Source of the DNA: an uncultured Geobacter sp.
GTDB taxonomy: Bacteria > Desulfobacterota > Desulfuromonadia > Geobacterales > Geobacteraceae
DNA length: 63,880 nucleotides
NCBI GenBank assembly: GCA_937886325.1
Contig: CALABV010000145.1
Span: 1-63,880, forward strand
Direction: 5' to 3'
The notes under the pieces are model-generated. The model had not been told where the DNA came from. It was given only the letters and a program-made list of their open reading frames with translations, and did no database searches. The translations under genes were made by a program, and so were the position numbers. This document shows positions 51,477 through 60,983 of the stretch, one piece after another (position 1 is the stretch's first letter; each line of letters starts with the position of its first letter).

Positions 51477-53200
51477 CACGGCTTCTCCCCCTCTTCCTGA
51501 TTTTTCCAGGTTATCACCCTGTTTCTCCCCCTGCGCTTTGCTTCGTACAGCAGCCGGTCCGCCTCCTTGTTCAGGCTCAGGGAGTCACGGAAAGCGGGAT
51601 ACGACGCGATTCCGCAGCTGAAGGTCACGGGAAAGCGGCCGGAATCCGACTCATGCCGTATCTGTTCGAAACTCTTCCGTATCTCGTCCATGACCCGGTA
51701 CGCCTGCTCCTCCTCCGTGTCCATGAGGATTACGGCGAACTCCTCCCCCCCGTACCGTCCTATCACGTCAGTTTTCCTCAGCCTCTGCTGCAGCAGACGG
51801 GACAGGATGACAATCACCCGATCGCCGGTCAGGTGGCCGTGCGTATCGTTGATGGACTTGAACCCGTCGATATCGATCATGGCGAAGCAGAAGCGCCCCC
51901 CGCCCCGCTTGGCGCGGAGAACGGCAAGATCCAGCTGCTCCTTGGTCTTGGTGTGGTTGAGGAGGCCGGTGAGGCTGTCCTGCTCCATGAAGGAACGGAT
52001 GATGCGCATCCGCTCCGCCCGGATGGTGACCGACGAGATGAGGTGCTCCGGTTTGATGGGTTTGGTGAGAAAGTCGTCGGCGCCGATGCGGAGCGCCCGC
52101 AACTGCCGGTCCTTCCTGGTCTCCGCGGACAGGTATACGATGGGAATGCTCACGTAGGCCTCCATCTGGCGGATTATCTTCGCCAGTTCGTCCCCGTGGC
52201 ACCCTTCCATGTACATGTCCATGAGAATCAGTTCGGGATGGAACTCGACCAGGTGCTCGATGATCTGCAGCGGGTCGTTGACCACGCGGGTCAGCATGCC
52301 GTACTGCTCCAGCGTCAGCGCATAGAATCGGGAAAGCTCCGGGTCATCGTCCATGATAAGGATCCGGTAGGGATCGGCCTCCCGGTCCCCGGTCAGTTGA
52401 TCCAGCTTGTCCAGCAGCGAACAGATGTGTAACGGTTTTGTCAGATAGGCGTCTCCGCCGGCGCGCACGGATATGAGACGGGCGGTAAAGTCGTCGCGCT
52501 GGGAGATGAAGATCACGGGGATATGCCGCATGGCGTTTCTCTGGAGAACGGCAATGGCGTCCGCCCCGGCGACCTTTCCTTCAGGAAACATCAGGTCCAT
52601 GATGATTGCCGACGGCTGTGATTTCGCTACGCTCGCCTCCAGGTCGGCAAGTCCCGAGAAGGTGCGGACCTCATAGCCGAAGCAGCCGATCTGCACGGCA
52701 AGATTCTGCAGCAGGCACACATCGTCATCAACGATGAATACCAGCTTCGGCTCCGTACGGATGAGGGGGATATCAGGAACAGACTCCTCGAACCGTCGGC
52801 GCGCAAGCTCCTCGCACCTGGTCGTTATGCTGGCGGCAAGCAGCGCATCGAGGCCGGCCTCTATCCGTTCCCACGCATCACTATCCTGAGGGTCGGCGCC
52901 GTCGAGAAGGTTCCGCACCAGGATCTCGGCGCTCCGCGCGGCCTCTCCCACCTCGCTGAAACCGAAGGAAGGGGCCGAACCGGCCAGGGTATGAAGCATG
53001 CCGTGCAGGGCTCGCGCCTCGTCACGGTTCGACTTGTCCTCCAGCACCCGGCTCCAGTGGGCCTCAATCCTGCCGATTGCATCAGGCAGAGAGCGGACAT
53101 ATTTGTCGCGCAGCGCCCTGAGCCTCGCCCGGGGAGATTCCTTGGAACCCGACCCTTCCCCTCGCACCGCCTTCGTTTCTTTCTTCGCGTCTGTTCTCAT
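51476..53200 (-). CDS. Diguanylate cyclase with Hpt-REC-REC-GGDEF architecture
   Basis: The 574-aa protein has, in order, an Hpt domain (ALHGMLHTLAGSAPSFGF, phospho-histidine near residue 69), a receiver (FIVDDDVC, IIMDLMFPEG), a second receiver (ILIMDDDPE, LILMDMYMEG) and a GGDEF domain with active GGEEF. An inhibitory site RKTD lies five residues before GGEEF, so c-di-GMP feedback is expected. It replaces WspR of the Wsp pathway, and its own Hpt domain would allow a phosphorelay from the CheA-attached receiver. It lies 27 bases after cheA. Confidence 0.92.
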   Translation of the reverse strand: MRTDAKKETKAVRGEGSGSKESPRARLRALRDKYVRSLPDAIGRIEAHWSRVLEDKSNRDEARALHGMLHTLAGSAPSFGFSEVGEAARSAEILVRNLLDGADPQDSDAWERIEAGLDALLAASITTRCEELARRRFEESVPDIPLIRTEPKLVFIVDDDVCLLQNLAVQIGCFGYEVRTFSGLADLEASVAKSQPSAIIMDLMFPEGKVAGADAIAVLQRNAMRHIPVIFISQRDDFTARLISVRAGGDAYLTKPLHICSLLDKLDQLTGDREADPYRILIMDDDPELSRFYALTLEQYGMLTRVVNDPLQIIEHLVEFHPELILMDMYMEGCHGDELAKIIRQMEAYVSIPIVYLSAETRKDRQLRALRIGADDFLTKPIKPEHLISSVTIRAERMRIIRSFMEQDSLTGLLNHTKTKEQLDLAVLRAKRGGGRFCFAMIDIDGFKSINDTHGHLTGDRVIVILSRLLQQRLRKTDVIGRYGGEEFAVILMDTEEEQAYRVMDEIRKSFEQIRHESDSGRFPVTFSCGIASYPAFRDSLSLNKEADRLLYEAKRRGRNRVITWKNQEEGEKP

Positions 53201-53227
53201 AGGTTTCCCGTATCCCGTTTCCGCCCG

Positions 53228-55387
53228 TCAGGCGACAAGGTTGTCGATTGTCTCTATAAGGCTTGTCTGGTCGAAGGAGCCTTTCACGATATAGGCGTTC
53301 GCCCCCACCAGGATACCCCGCTTGCGATCCTCCTCCCGTTCCCGCGAGGTGACGATGATGATGGGGGTATGGCGGTAGCGTTCGTCCATGCGCAGCCTCT
53401 CCGTGAGGCTGAATCCGTCGAGACGGGGCATCTCGATGTCCGTTACAATTGCGTCGAAGTGCCGTTCCCGCGTCCTTTCCAGGGCCTCCAGGCCGTCTCC
53501 GGCAACGACGACCTGGTAACCGTGGGCCTCGATGATGCTCTTCTCAATCTCCCGGGTGCTGATGGAGTCGTCCACCACCAGCACGGCCGGCTCCTTCCGT
53601 GCTTCGCCGGCCTCGGCCATGGGCCGATCCCCTTTCTTCTCCCTGGCCGCGGCGCACAGCAGGGGAACGGCAAGCACGGCAACGATTTCCCCCCGGCCCC
53701 GCACCGTCACCCCGGACACGACCCTGATTTTTTTGAGGTGGGACGGAAGGGGCTTGACCACGACACTTTCTTCGTTGAGCACTGTGTCGATCACGAGACC
53801 CAGTTTCTCGCTGCCCGCGGAAACGACGGCGATCAGCGTCTCTTCTCTCTCACCGCCGCAGGGGAGGGAAAGGAGCGGGGCAAGGTCCTCCACGGGAATG
53901 ACCTCGTTGCGCAGGCGGACCGCTTTCTTGTTGACCACCGTGATAATCTCGTCCCTGGAGATGGTGAGGACCTCCTCCACCGAGTCGGCGAGGAACGCGA
54001 ACTCCCTGCCGGCGGCGGAAACGAACAGGAGCCGGAACAACGCCAGGTGCAGCGGCAGTTTCAGTAGAAACGCGGCGCCGGACCCTTCGCGTGAGTCGAT
54101 GCGGATGCTTCCCCGCAGGTCCTCGATGATGCTCTTCCGCACTACGTCCAGCCCCACCCCCCGGCCGGACAGATCCGTGATGATCGTGCTGGTGCTGAAG
54201 CCGGGCAGGAAGATGAATTCCCTCACCTCCGCATCGGACATGGTGTCCAGGGTTTCCCGGTCGACCAGCTTCCTGCACAGCGCACGCTCCCGGATCTTTT
54301 CAAGGGAGAGACCCCTGCCGTCGTCCCGCATCAGGACCATCACGCTGCCCCTTTCGAACCACGCCGACAGGTGGATGGTCCCTTTTTCACTCTTCCCGGC
54401 CCGGACACGCTCCTCCCTGGTCTCGATACCGTGATCCACGGCGTTCCGGATCATGTGCATCAGGGGATCGCCGATCTTTTCGATGATCATCTTGTCCAGT
54501 TCAACCTCGCCCCCCTCGACCACACATTCCACCTCCTTGCCCAGGGACAGGGCAAGGTCACGAACGGTGCGGGGAAAGCTGTCAAAGACCGTGGACAGCG
54601 GCATCGTCCTCAGGGATAGGGAAGCCTCCAGCAACTGCCGGGTCAGGGTTTCCCGTGAGAGCAGCTCTTCTTTCAGCGAGGAATAGACATCGGCGAGCAT
54701 ACCGTGCAGTTCGTCCGGGACCCCGTCGCCGGTGAAGTCACGGGAGCCGGACAGCCTTTCGGAAAGCCGGAGCGCCGTCCTGAGACGCGCCAGGGTTTCT
54801 CCGGATCTGGTTCCCGCGGCCGTGAACTCGCCCATCAGCCGTATCAGACCGTCAATCTTCTCCGCGGACACGCGAATCGTCTCATCAGTCCAGGGTTTCA
54901 CCTGCGGCGCGGCAGGCCGCCCTTCCCGGTCCGCCTGGCCGGCGCCCGACGTCTCGTGCGCCTCGTCATTCCCTCCCTGTTCCGCGTCCGGAACCGCTTT
55001 TCCCCCACTCGCGGCCTGCTGCAGTTCCGCGCACAGCCCTCCGGCCTCCCCCGGCGCCTCCGCTCCGTCCGCGATCCTATCCAGCATGCCTGCCATGGCG
55101 TCGATGCCCCGGAAGAGCAGGGACGAGATCGCCTGCGTAGCAGTCACCCTGCCGCTCTTCAGGGCATCCAGGACATCCTCCATGCGGTGGGCGACCGATG
55201 AAAGGTCCGGGAACTTCATCATCCGCGACGAGCCCTTGATGGTGTGGGCCGATCGGCAGACTGCGTCAAGCGTCTCCCGATCGCCGGGGTTCCCCTCCAG
55301 GGACACGAGACCCCGTTCCATGCCGGCGCAATGCTCCCGTGCTTCCTGGAGGAAGCGGGCAAGCAGTTTTCCGCGATCAATCGCCAT
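53228..55387 (-). CDS. cheA: Hybrid chemotaxis kinase CheA-REC (WspE-like)
   Basis: The 719-aa kinase has an N-terminal Hpt (SAHTIKGSSRMMKF), the dimerisation and ATPase region (HMIRNAVDHGIETREER, DDGRGLSLEKIRERA, FLPGFSTSTIITDLSGRGVGLDVV), a CheW-like domain, and a C-terminal receiver (VLVVDDSISTREIEKS, AIVTDIEMPRLDG). No separate CheY-binding P2 domain is obvious. The CheA-REC form is typical of alternative chemosensory pathways such as Wsp. The start overlaps the cheR stop by 11 bases. Confidence 0.93.
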   Translation of the reverse strand: MAIDRGKLLARFLQEAREHCAGMERGLVSLEGNPGDRETLDAVCRSAHTIKGSSRMMKFPDLSSVAHRMEDVLDALKSGRVTATQAISSLLFRGIDAMAGMLDRIADGAEAPGEAGGLCAELQQAASGGKAVPDAEQGGNDEAHETSGAGQADREGRPAAPQVKPWTDETIRVSAEKIDGLIRLMGEFTAAGTRSGETLARLRTALRLSERLSGSRDFTGDGVPDELHGMLADVYSSLKEELLSRETLTRQLLEASLSLRTMPLSTVFDSFPRTVRDLALSLGKEVECVVEGGEVELDKMIIEKIGDPLMHMIRNAVDHGIETREERVRAGKSEKGTIHLSAWFERGSVMVLMRDDGRGLSLEKIRERALCRKLVDRETLDTMSDAEVREFIFLPGFSTSTIITDLSGRGVGLDVVRKSIIEDLRGSIRIDSREGSGAAFLLKLPLHLALFRLLFVSAAGREFAFLADSVEEVLTISRDEIITVVNKKAVRLRNEVIPVEDLAPLLSLPCGGEREETLIAVVSAGSEKLGLVIDTVLNEESVVVKPLPSHLKKIRVVSGVTVRGRGEIVAVLAVPLLCAAAREKKGDRPMAEAGEARKEPAVLVVDDSISTREIEKSIIEAHGYQVVVAGDGLEALERTRERHFDAIVTDIEMPRLDGFSLTERLRMDERYRHTPIIIVTSREREEDRKRGILVGANAYIVKGSFDQTSLIETIDNLVA

Positions 55388-56879
55388 TGCCCACCCTCTT
55401 CAGCATCTGGAGTTTCCGCCTGCACAAGGTTTCCAGTTCCCGGGCGGAAAAGGAGAACGGCAGGCTCGTCAGCCCGTGCTCCAGAAAATCGCCCTTGTCC
55501 AGAATCTTGAGAATTACCTCGTACTCGCGCCGTGCATGTTCCGCTTCACCCCGCTCACGGTGGGTCTCCGCCAGAAAGTAGTGGGCAGGCCAGCAGGAGG
55601 GGTGGATGTAGATCGCTTCCCGGAGACTCCGGAGGGCCGACGGGTCGTCCCCTGCCAGCCGCTCGATCAGACCGAGGGAAAAGGATGCGTCAAGGGAGAA
55701 GCGATCGATTCGCTGCGCCTCGCGATAGGAGGCCCGCGCCTCGTCGAGCCGGGAAAGATTCATCAGGATGCTCCCTTTCAGGGTATGGGCAGGGAGAAGT
55801 GCCGGAGATGCTTCGATAACGCCGTCCAGTTCCCGCAGGGCGTCTCCATATTCCCCGGCTTCCCCATGACGCACCGCCTTCTCGAAACCGTCAAGCGAGG
55901 GCCGGGCGGAGTGTCCTCCTGATGATCCGCCGGGCAGAGTGTCCCCTCCCGTCACGGGGGGGGGAAAAGAAGCATTCCGAGGACGAATGGCGACACACGG
56001 GTCCTTCGCCGACGCGGCCTTGCGTACCCCGCGGGACAGCCGCCGGCTCTCCTGCTCCTGACGTACTCGGACGTCCCCTTTCCTGAAGAGAAAAGCGCCG
56101 TCGAGGGGGATCAGGTCCAGAACCCCCCTGTTGTAGAAGAAGGTCTCGGAAGGGCTCGTGAACAGGTAGCCGCCGTCGCTGAGAATCCCGGCCAGTCGCG
56201 AGAAGATCCGGTTGCGCACATCCTGGGAAAAATAGATGGAAACGTTCCGGTACATGATGACGTCGACGTTCAGCAGTTCAGGGGGATACTCCCCGCTCAG
56301 CAGGTTGAAGGGAAGAAAGACCACCGACTCCCGCAGCCACTCACGCACGCGCCAGGTCCCGGAAGACGTTTCCTCGAAGTATTTCTTGAGCAGTTCCTCC
56401 GGGAAGTCCCGGAAAGAGCGTCTGCCGAAAGCGCCCTCCCGCGCCCGGGAAACGGCGCTGGTGTCGATATCCACGCCGATTACGGCAAAGCCGCGAACCC
56501 CCTCCCGCCCGTACCGCTCCGCCAGCGAGATGAGGATCGAATAGGCCTCCTCCCCGGTGGAGCAGCCGGCGCTCAGGAGGGTGATCTTCCCGTGCCGGCC
56601 GGGGTGCGCCAGCACCTCGGGAACGACCCTCCCCGCAAGGAGGGAGAAATGGACCGGTTCGCGGTAGAAATAGGTCTCATTGATGGTGAGGAGGTCGATG
56701 AGTTCGCCGAACTCACGCCGCTCCTCGGCAAGCAGGGACAGGTAGCCCTCCGGGGATGTGATTACGCGGGCTTCCATCCGGGCGCGGATCCCCGTCTCCA
56801 GCAGCGCCGCTTTCTCGTTCTCGAACACGAGACCGCACTTCTTTTCCAGCAGTTCGCGAAAGGGGGTGAGATTCATCAT
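55377..56879 (-). CDS. cheR: CheR methyltransferase with C-terminal TPR repeats (WspC-like)
   Basis: The 500-aa protein has the CheR N-terminal helices, the SAM-binding motif LLSAGCSTGEEAYSILI, INETYFYREPVHF and NVDVIMYRNVSIYFSQ. A low-complexity linker follows, then TPR-like repeats (ALRELDGVIEASPALLPAHTLKG, ALRSLREAIYIHPSCWPAHY). CheR methylates receptor glutamates; the TPR fusion is the WspC form. The ATG overlaps the cheB stop (ATGA); the longer frame upstream is a shadow. Confidence 0.92.
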   Translation of the reverse strand: MMNLTPFRELLEKKCGLVFENEKAALLETGIRARMEARVITSPEGYLSLLAEERREFGELIDLLTINETYFYREPVHFSLLAGRVVPEVLAHPGRHGKITLLSAGCSTGEEAYSILISLAERYGREGVRGFAVIGVDIDTSAVSRAREGAFGRRSFRDFPEELLKKYFEETSSGTWRVREWLRESVVFLPFNLLSGEYPPELLNVDVIMYRNVSIYFSQDVRNRIFSRLAGILSDGGYLFTSPSETFFYNRGVLDLIPLDGAFLFRKGDVRVRQEQESRRLSRGVRKAASAKDPCVAIRPRNASFPPPVTGGDTLPGGSSGGHSARPSLDGFEKAVRHGEAGEYGDALRELDGVIEASPALLPAHTLKGSILMNLSRLDEARASYREAQRIDRFSLDASFSLGLIERLAGDDPSALRSLREAIYIHPSCWPAHYFLAETHRERGEAEHARREYEVILKILDKGDFLEHGLTSLPFSFSARELETLCRRKLQMLKRVGNGD

Positions 56880-57958
56880 GACCGGCCTATCCCGTCCGCG
56901 CCGGTAACGGCGGGACCGTCGAACCAGAGCCGTTTCACCAGTTCGGGGGCAATCTTGTCGAGCGGGAGAACGATGGTGACGCATCCCCTCTCGATGGCAG
57001 CCTTGGGCATGCCGAAGATGACGGAGGAACTCTCGTCCTGGGCGATGGTCACCCCGCCCGCTTCCCGGATACGTGCGATGCCGGAGACGCCGTCGTTGCC
57101 CATGCCGGTCAGGATCACGCCGACGGCTTTCGAGCCGTAGACGTCGGCCACGGATTCCAGAAGCACATCGCAGCTCGGCCGGTAGATGTCGTGCTTCCTT
57201 CGTTCCGACAGGATAATCACGCCCGCCGGGCTGACACTCATGTTCACCTCCGAGGGGGACACGTAGACCCTGCCCGGCGTGATGGTCTCGCCGTGCGTCG
57301 CCATATGAACGGCAAGGCGGGAGTTCATGTTGAGCCACTGAACCATGCCGTCGGTGAAACCCTCGGACATGTGCTGGGCCACCAGAACCGGGGCTTTCAG
57401 ATCCGCAGGAAGAGAGGAGAGAATGACGGACAGCGCCTTGGGTCCTCCCGTGGAAGAGGCGATTGCCACCACGCGCCGCGTCGCTCCTGAGGGGGAAGGG
57501 GGCCGTTCGTCCCGCGTACGGGGCGCCCGCGCCATCCAGTCCCGCCGCACCGGGGCAACAGCCTTGACCCCGGCCAGGGACTTGATTTTACCGGCAAGAA
57601 CGGTGGAAGCGCAATCGAGGCCCGGCTTCTCCATCACCTCCAGCGCCCCTTTCGCCAGGGCGGCAAAGGCTGTTTCCGCATCGTCCAGGGCGGTGAGCAC
57701 CAGGATAGGGACCGGCGACTGCCCCATGATGTGTTCGATTGCGGTAAAGCCGTTCATGACCGGCATCTGGATATCGATCGTCACCAGGTCCGGCTTCAAT
57801 TCCAGGACCTTCTTCAGCGCGTCGATCCCGTTTTCCGCCTCGCCGACCACGGCAATGCCCCTGTCCCTGGAGAGAAGGGAGATGATAATCATCCGCGCAA
57901 CCGGGCTGTCGTCAACCACCAGCACGCGGACGGGATCTTCGGGAGAACCGCCGGCCAT
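56876..57958 (-). CDS. cheB: Protein-glutamate methylesterase CheB (WspF-like)
   Basis: The 360-aa protein has an N-terminal receiver (VLVVDDSPVARMI, DLVTIDIQMPVMNG) and the methylesterase domain with the catalytic serine in IASSTGGPKAL, histidine in VAQHMSEGF and aspartate in GMGNDGV. It removes receptor methyl groups and, when phosphorylated, damps signalling. It lies 2 bases after the receptor gene. Confidence 0.95.
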   Translation of the reverse strand: MAGGSPEDPVRVLVVDDSPVARMIIISLLSRDRGIAVVGEAENGIDALKKVLELKPDLVTIDIQMPVMNGFTAIEHIMGQSPVPILVLTALDDAETAFAALAKGALEVMEKPGLDCASTVLAGKIKSLAGVKAVAPVRRDWMARAPRTRDERPPSPSGATRRVVAIASSTGGPKALSVILSSLPADLKAPVLVAQHMSEGFTDGMVQWLNMNSRLAVHMATHGETITPGRVYVSPSEVNMSVSPAGVIILSERRKHDIYRPSCDVLLESVADVYGSKAVGVILTGMGNDGVSGIARIREAGGVTIAQDESSSVIFGMPKAAIERGCVTIVLPLDKIAPELVKRLWFDGPAVTGADGIGRS

Positions 57959-57960
57959 GG

Positions 57961-59631
57961 CTACGGCGCCTCAGCGGCCGGTTCCGCCGGACAGTCGGTA
58001 ACGGATGCGCGGTTCTCGTCCCCCCAGGTGAACCTCCTCACCAGCTTCCTCAGCTCAACCGCCATCACGGTGAGGTTTCTGCTGATCTCGCTGGTCTGCG
58101 GAATGGAGGTGGAACTGAACCGCACCCCTTCCTCGATGTCGCGCAGGGCAATCACCACCTGGCTGCTGGCGGTCTGCTGCTGCTGGGTCGAGAAGGATAT
58201 CTGCCGGGCCGCCTCCGTGGTCGATTCGGCGCCGGACACAAGTTCACGCAGAAGTCCGGAGGTCTGGGTGGAGTAGTCCAGGCCGTCACGGATTCCGCCG
58301 GAGCTCTTTTCAGACGCCACGACCAGGCGGTTCACGGTGTCCAGGATCTCGGTTATCCTCCCCTCTATCTCGCCGGTGGATTCGAAAACATTATCCGCGA
58401 GACGGCGGATCTCCTGGGCCACCACCCCGAAACGCCTGCCCGCCTCGCCGGCGCTGGCCGCCTCCAGGGCCGCGTTGAAGGCAATCAGCTTGGTCTGGTT
58501 GGCGATGGTATTGATGATCCCCATGATCTTGGTGATCTCCTTGGACTTCCTGCCCAGTTCCACAATCTCCTGAATCGCTATCTGATTGTCCCGGCTGATC
58601 TCTCCCATCTTGGCGGTGAGGGTCTCCACCTGCGCGGCGCCCTCGCGGGTGTTGTGGTGCGTGGTATCCGCGATATCCACCACTTCCTGGCTGTGACGCG
58701 CTATCTCGGTGGCCGTGGAGGTGAACTCTTCCATGGTCGAGGAGATCTCGGAAACGGAGCTGGAAAGCTGCGAGGTGAAGCTCGCCTGGTGATGGACCGC
58801 GGTGGAGATGGTCCCGGCGAACGAGTTGATCTCGCCGGTTGCGTCCGCCACCTGGGCGATTATCTGCCGCATCTTCTCCAGCAGGGCGTTGAACTCCCCG
58901 GCAACGAGCCCTATCTCGTCCATGGAGCCCTCATCCAGACGCATGCCCAGGTCGGTCACCCGGCTTTCGTCGTCGGGTATCCGGCGCAGCTTTTCCACCA
59001 TCGCCTTCAGGGGGGAGAGGAGCCGCCCCACCAGCAGGATCGAGATCAGTCCGAAGACGCCGCCCACCAGCAGGGCGATGAGAATGCTCCCCCGCTTCAG
59101 CCGCTCATAGCCGGCATAGAAATCCCCTTTCTTGACCCCCACGAACAGGGCGCCGATAACCTCCCCCCCGGCATTGCGGATGGGATCGTAGGCGGTGAAG
59201 TAGGGAACCCCCAGGATCACGGCTTCTCCCCGGTACGGCTTTCCGTCCCGGAACAGGGCATCCCGCGGGGGGCCGTCCAGGACCGTGCCCACGGCGCGGG
59301 CGCCGTCAGGGGTCAGCACGTTGGTGGAAACACGCCGCTCTCCCATGAAAATGGTCGCCGCGCCGCCGAACAGTTCCTTCACCTTGTCCGGCAGTTCATA
59401 ATTGCCGTTGACCACATACTCTCCGGCATGGAGCTTCCCGTCCCGGACCGCGAAGGTCGTTCCCTTGTCCTTCAGCAGCTCCCAGAAGGCCCGGAGATGG
59501 GATTCCTGAACCGCTCGGGCCTGATCGACCGCGTCACGGTGGATCTGCATCAGGGAAAAGGCCGTGGTAATGGCGATGGCCGCGGTAACCAGCGCGATGT
59601 TGAGCAGGGTGAATTTGGTGCGTATCTTCAT
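57961..59631 (-). CDS. Methyl-accepting chemotaxis protein with a periplasmic Cache domain
   Basis: The 556-aa receptor has a first membrane helix (LLNIALVTAAIAITTAFSL), a periplasmic single-Cache-like domain (residues about 35-190, with GVPYFTAYDPIRNAGGEVIGALFVGV), a second helix, a HAMP domain, and a signalling hairpin whose tip reads IINTIANQTKLIAFNAALEA. Such Cache domains usually sense small organic acids or oxidised groups; the ligand here is unknown. There is no C-terminal CheR-binding pentapeptide. The ATG has AAGGAG upstream; the eight codons before it are rejected. Confidence 0.93.
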   Translation of the reverse strand: MKIRTKFTLLNIALVTAAIAITTAFSLMQIHRDAVDQARAVQESHLRAFWELLKDKGTTFAVRDGKLHAGEYVVNGNYELPDKVKELFGGAATIFMGERRVSTNVLTPDGARAVGTVLDGPPRDALFRDGKPYRGEAVILGVPYFTAYDPIRNAGGEVIGALFVGVKKGDFYAGYERLKRGSILIALLVGGVFGLISILLVGRLLSPLKAMVEKLRRIPDDESRVTDLGMRLDEGSMDEIGLVAGEFNALLEKMRQIIAQVADATGEINSFAGTISTAVHHQASFTSQLSSSVSEISSTMEEFTSTATEIARHSQEVVDIADTTHHNTREGAAQVETLTAKMGEISRDNQIAIQEIVELGRKSKEITKIMGIINTIANQTKLIAFNAALEAASAGEAGRRFGVVAQEIRRLADNVFESTGEIEGRITEILDTVNRLVVASEKSSGGIRDGLDYSTQTSGLLRELVSGAESTTEAARQISFSTQQQQTASSQVVIALRDIEEGVRFSSTSIPQTSEISRNLTVMAVELRKLVRRFTWGDENRASVTDCPAEPAAEAP

Positions 59632-60068
59632 GAAAGGTCTCCTTGCGGATGCCACAGATTTCTATTCGTCGCCAGCCGGTGAAGATCCACCAGCAGCAGG
59701 ATCCCCTCCTCGCCGGGGATTGCGGCCCACACCCCCCTCTCCAGGGCAAAGGGCTCGACCAGGAGGGGAAGTGGCCGTACGAGGCGCGTCTCAACGGAAA
59801 CGAGGTCGTCCGGCGAATCGATGATCAGGGTGCACACTTCACCTCCCCGGCTGACGGTGCACGTCTCGGGATTGCGGAACTCCTCCGCGTTTCCCAGTCC
59901 CACGGCACGGTGAAACGGCACGGCATGGGGGTGCGGATCGTCCGGATCCCAGGGGCCCAGAGCTGCCACCTGATCCGCATCCGCGCCGAAGCGAAGCCCG
60001 CCCGACGTGAAGACCAGGAGCCGGAGCGGAGGAACTCCCGGCAGGGTATCTTCCGCGACGGTCGCCAT
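59628..60068 (-). CDS. CheW-like coupling protein, divergent (WspB/D-like)
   Basis: The 146-aa protein has the CheW fold pattern in weak form: RLLVFTSGGLRFGADADQVAAL at the start, and ERGVWAAIPGEEGILLLVDLHRLA at the end. It lies between the clear cheW and the receptor, overlapping the latter by 4 bases (ATGA). Two couplers, one for the receptor and one divergent, are the rule in Wsp-type systems. Confidence 0.7.
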   Translation of the reverse strand: MATVAEDTLPGVPPLRLLVFTSGGLRFGADADQVAALGPWDPDDPHPHAVPFHRAVGLGNAEEFRNPETCTVSRGGEVCTLIIDSPDDLVSVETRLVRPLPLLVEPFALERGVWAAIPGEEGILLLVDLHRLATNRNLWHPQGDLS

Positions 60069-60072
60069 ACCG

Positions 60073-60594
60073 TCACGCCACCGCCGTCCGGGCAAAGATC
60101 CCGGCCAGGTCCAGCAGAACCACGTTCCCGTCGCCGCGCTGCAGTTGACCGCACACATAGTCCCGGACATCGTTGCCGAGGGTGGGCGGAGCAGGGAGGA
60201 TGGAACTTCGCGGCACGTCGGCCACATCCTCCACCGTGTCTATCAGGATTCCCGAACGGATGGAGCCGCTGGATGCCAGCAGAATCAACCTTTCCCCCTC
60301 CCCGCGGGCCGGGAGACCGAGAACGGCTCGGAGGTCCAGCACCGACTCGATTTCGCCGCGCACCGTGATCAGGCCGGGGATGCAGGGCGGCGTGCCGGGA
60401 ATCGGGTGTATCTTCTCCTCGGGAAGGATCTCCAGCACGTCCCGGCCGGGAAGGCCGTAGAGACTGCCGGAAAGGGAAAAGATGACGAACTTTTCAACCG
60501 GTTCGTCAACATCCTGTATTTTCTCCCGTTCCCGGAGGAGCCGTATCTCGCTCAGGATCCGGTCGCTCGTGTGTATTTCCCGTTCGGACGGCAT
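60073..60594 (-). CDS. cheW: Chemotaxis coupling protein CheW
   Basis: The 173-aa protein has EKFVIFSLSGSLYGLPGRDVLEIL, IPGLITVRGEIESVLDLRAVLGL and SGILIDTVEDVADV, the CheW signature segments, after a ~50-residue N-terminal extension. It links the receptor to CheA. The start has GGAG upstream; it is the first gene of the operon, and a sigma-28-like promoter lies about 80 bases upstream. Confidence 0.92.
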   Translation of the reverse strand: MPSEREIHTSDRILSEIRLLREREKIQDVDEPVEKFVIFSLSGSLYGLPGRDVLEILPEEKIHPIPGTPPCIPGLITVRGEIESVLDLRAVLGLPARGEGERLILLASSGSIRSGILIDTVEDVADVPRSSILPAPPTLGNDVRDYVCGQLQRGDGNVVLLDLAGIFARTAVA

Positions 60595-60670
60595 GTTATT
60601 CTCCAGTAAAGCCGTTGCACCCGGCGTTGATACAGAAAGAGGCGCGGGCCAATCCGCGCCACATGGGAAC

Positions 60671-60697
60671 ATATCGGCTCAACCGCGGAAAACTTGA
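60671..60697 (-). promoter_or_regulatory. Candidate sigma-28 (FliA-type) promoter of the chemosensory operon
   Basis: On the minus strand TCAA (60697-60694), a 15-base spacer and GCCGATAT (60678-60671) match the sigma-28 pattern TAAA-N15-GCCGATAA with two mismatches. It is correctly placed about 75 bases before cheW. No sigma-70 pair of equal quality was seen. Confidence 0.45.
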
Positions 60698-60922
60698 AGA
60701 TAAAACCGGTTCATGAACGACTGCTTCGGGGGAAGGAGAGAAAGCGCAGGAAGTCCCCAATGATCGGAGGAAACGGGAGAAGACGGCGTGCGAGGGGCCT
60801 TTCCGGCTCTGATTCCGCGGCCGACCCCAAGCAAGGTTCCCCGGTGGGGAAAAATCCCCATGCAATATTTTCTGTTGCCCTCCCCGAGGCAAAAAGTGTA
60901 AGGTAGAGCGTACGAAACACGG

Positions 60923-60960
60923 AAAGGCGAAGAGACCCTCTTCGCCTTTCTTCCGTTTTT
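60923..60960 (+). terminator. Intrinsic terminator with no upstream gene
   Basis: AAAGGCGAAGAG (60923-60934) pairs perfectly with CTCTTCGCCTTT (60938-60949) around ACC, followed by CTTCCGTTTTT. The orientation is plus, but no plus-strand gene precedes it; a small hairpin (TGGGGA-AAAA-TCCCCA) lies at 60845-60860. It could end an unannotated small RNA or a leader transcript of prfC. Confidence 0.7.
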
Positions 60961-60983
60961 GCGGACGCATCATCCCTTACAAC

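Noticed and set aside
60760..60960. Possible c-di-GMP (GEMM) riboswitch before prfC
   Set aside because: The conserved GEMM core and tetraloop receptor pattern are not present; only generic hairpins and a terminator are seen.
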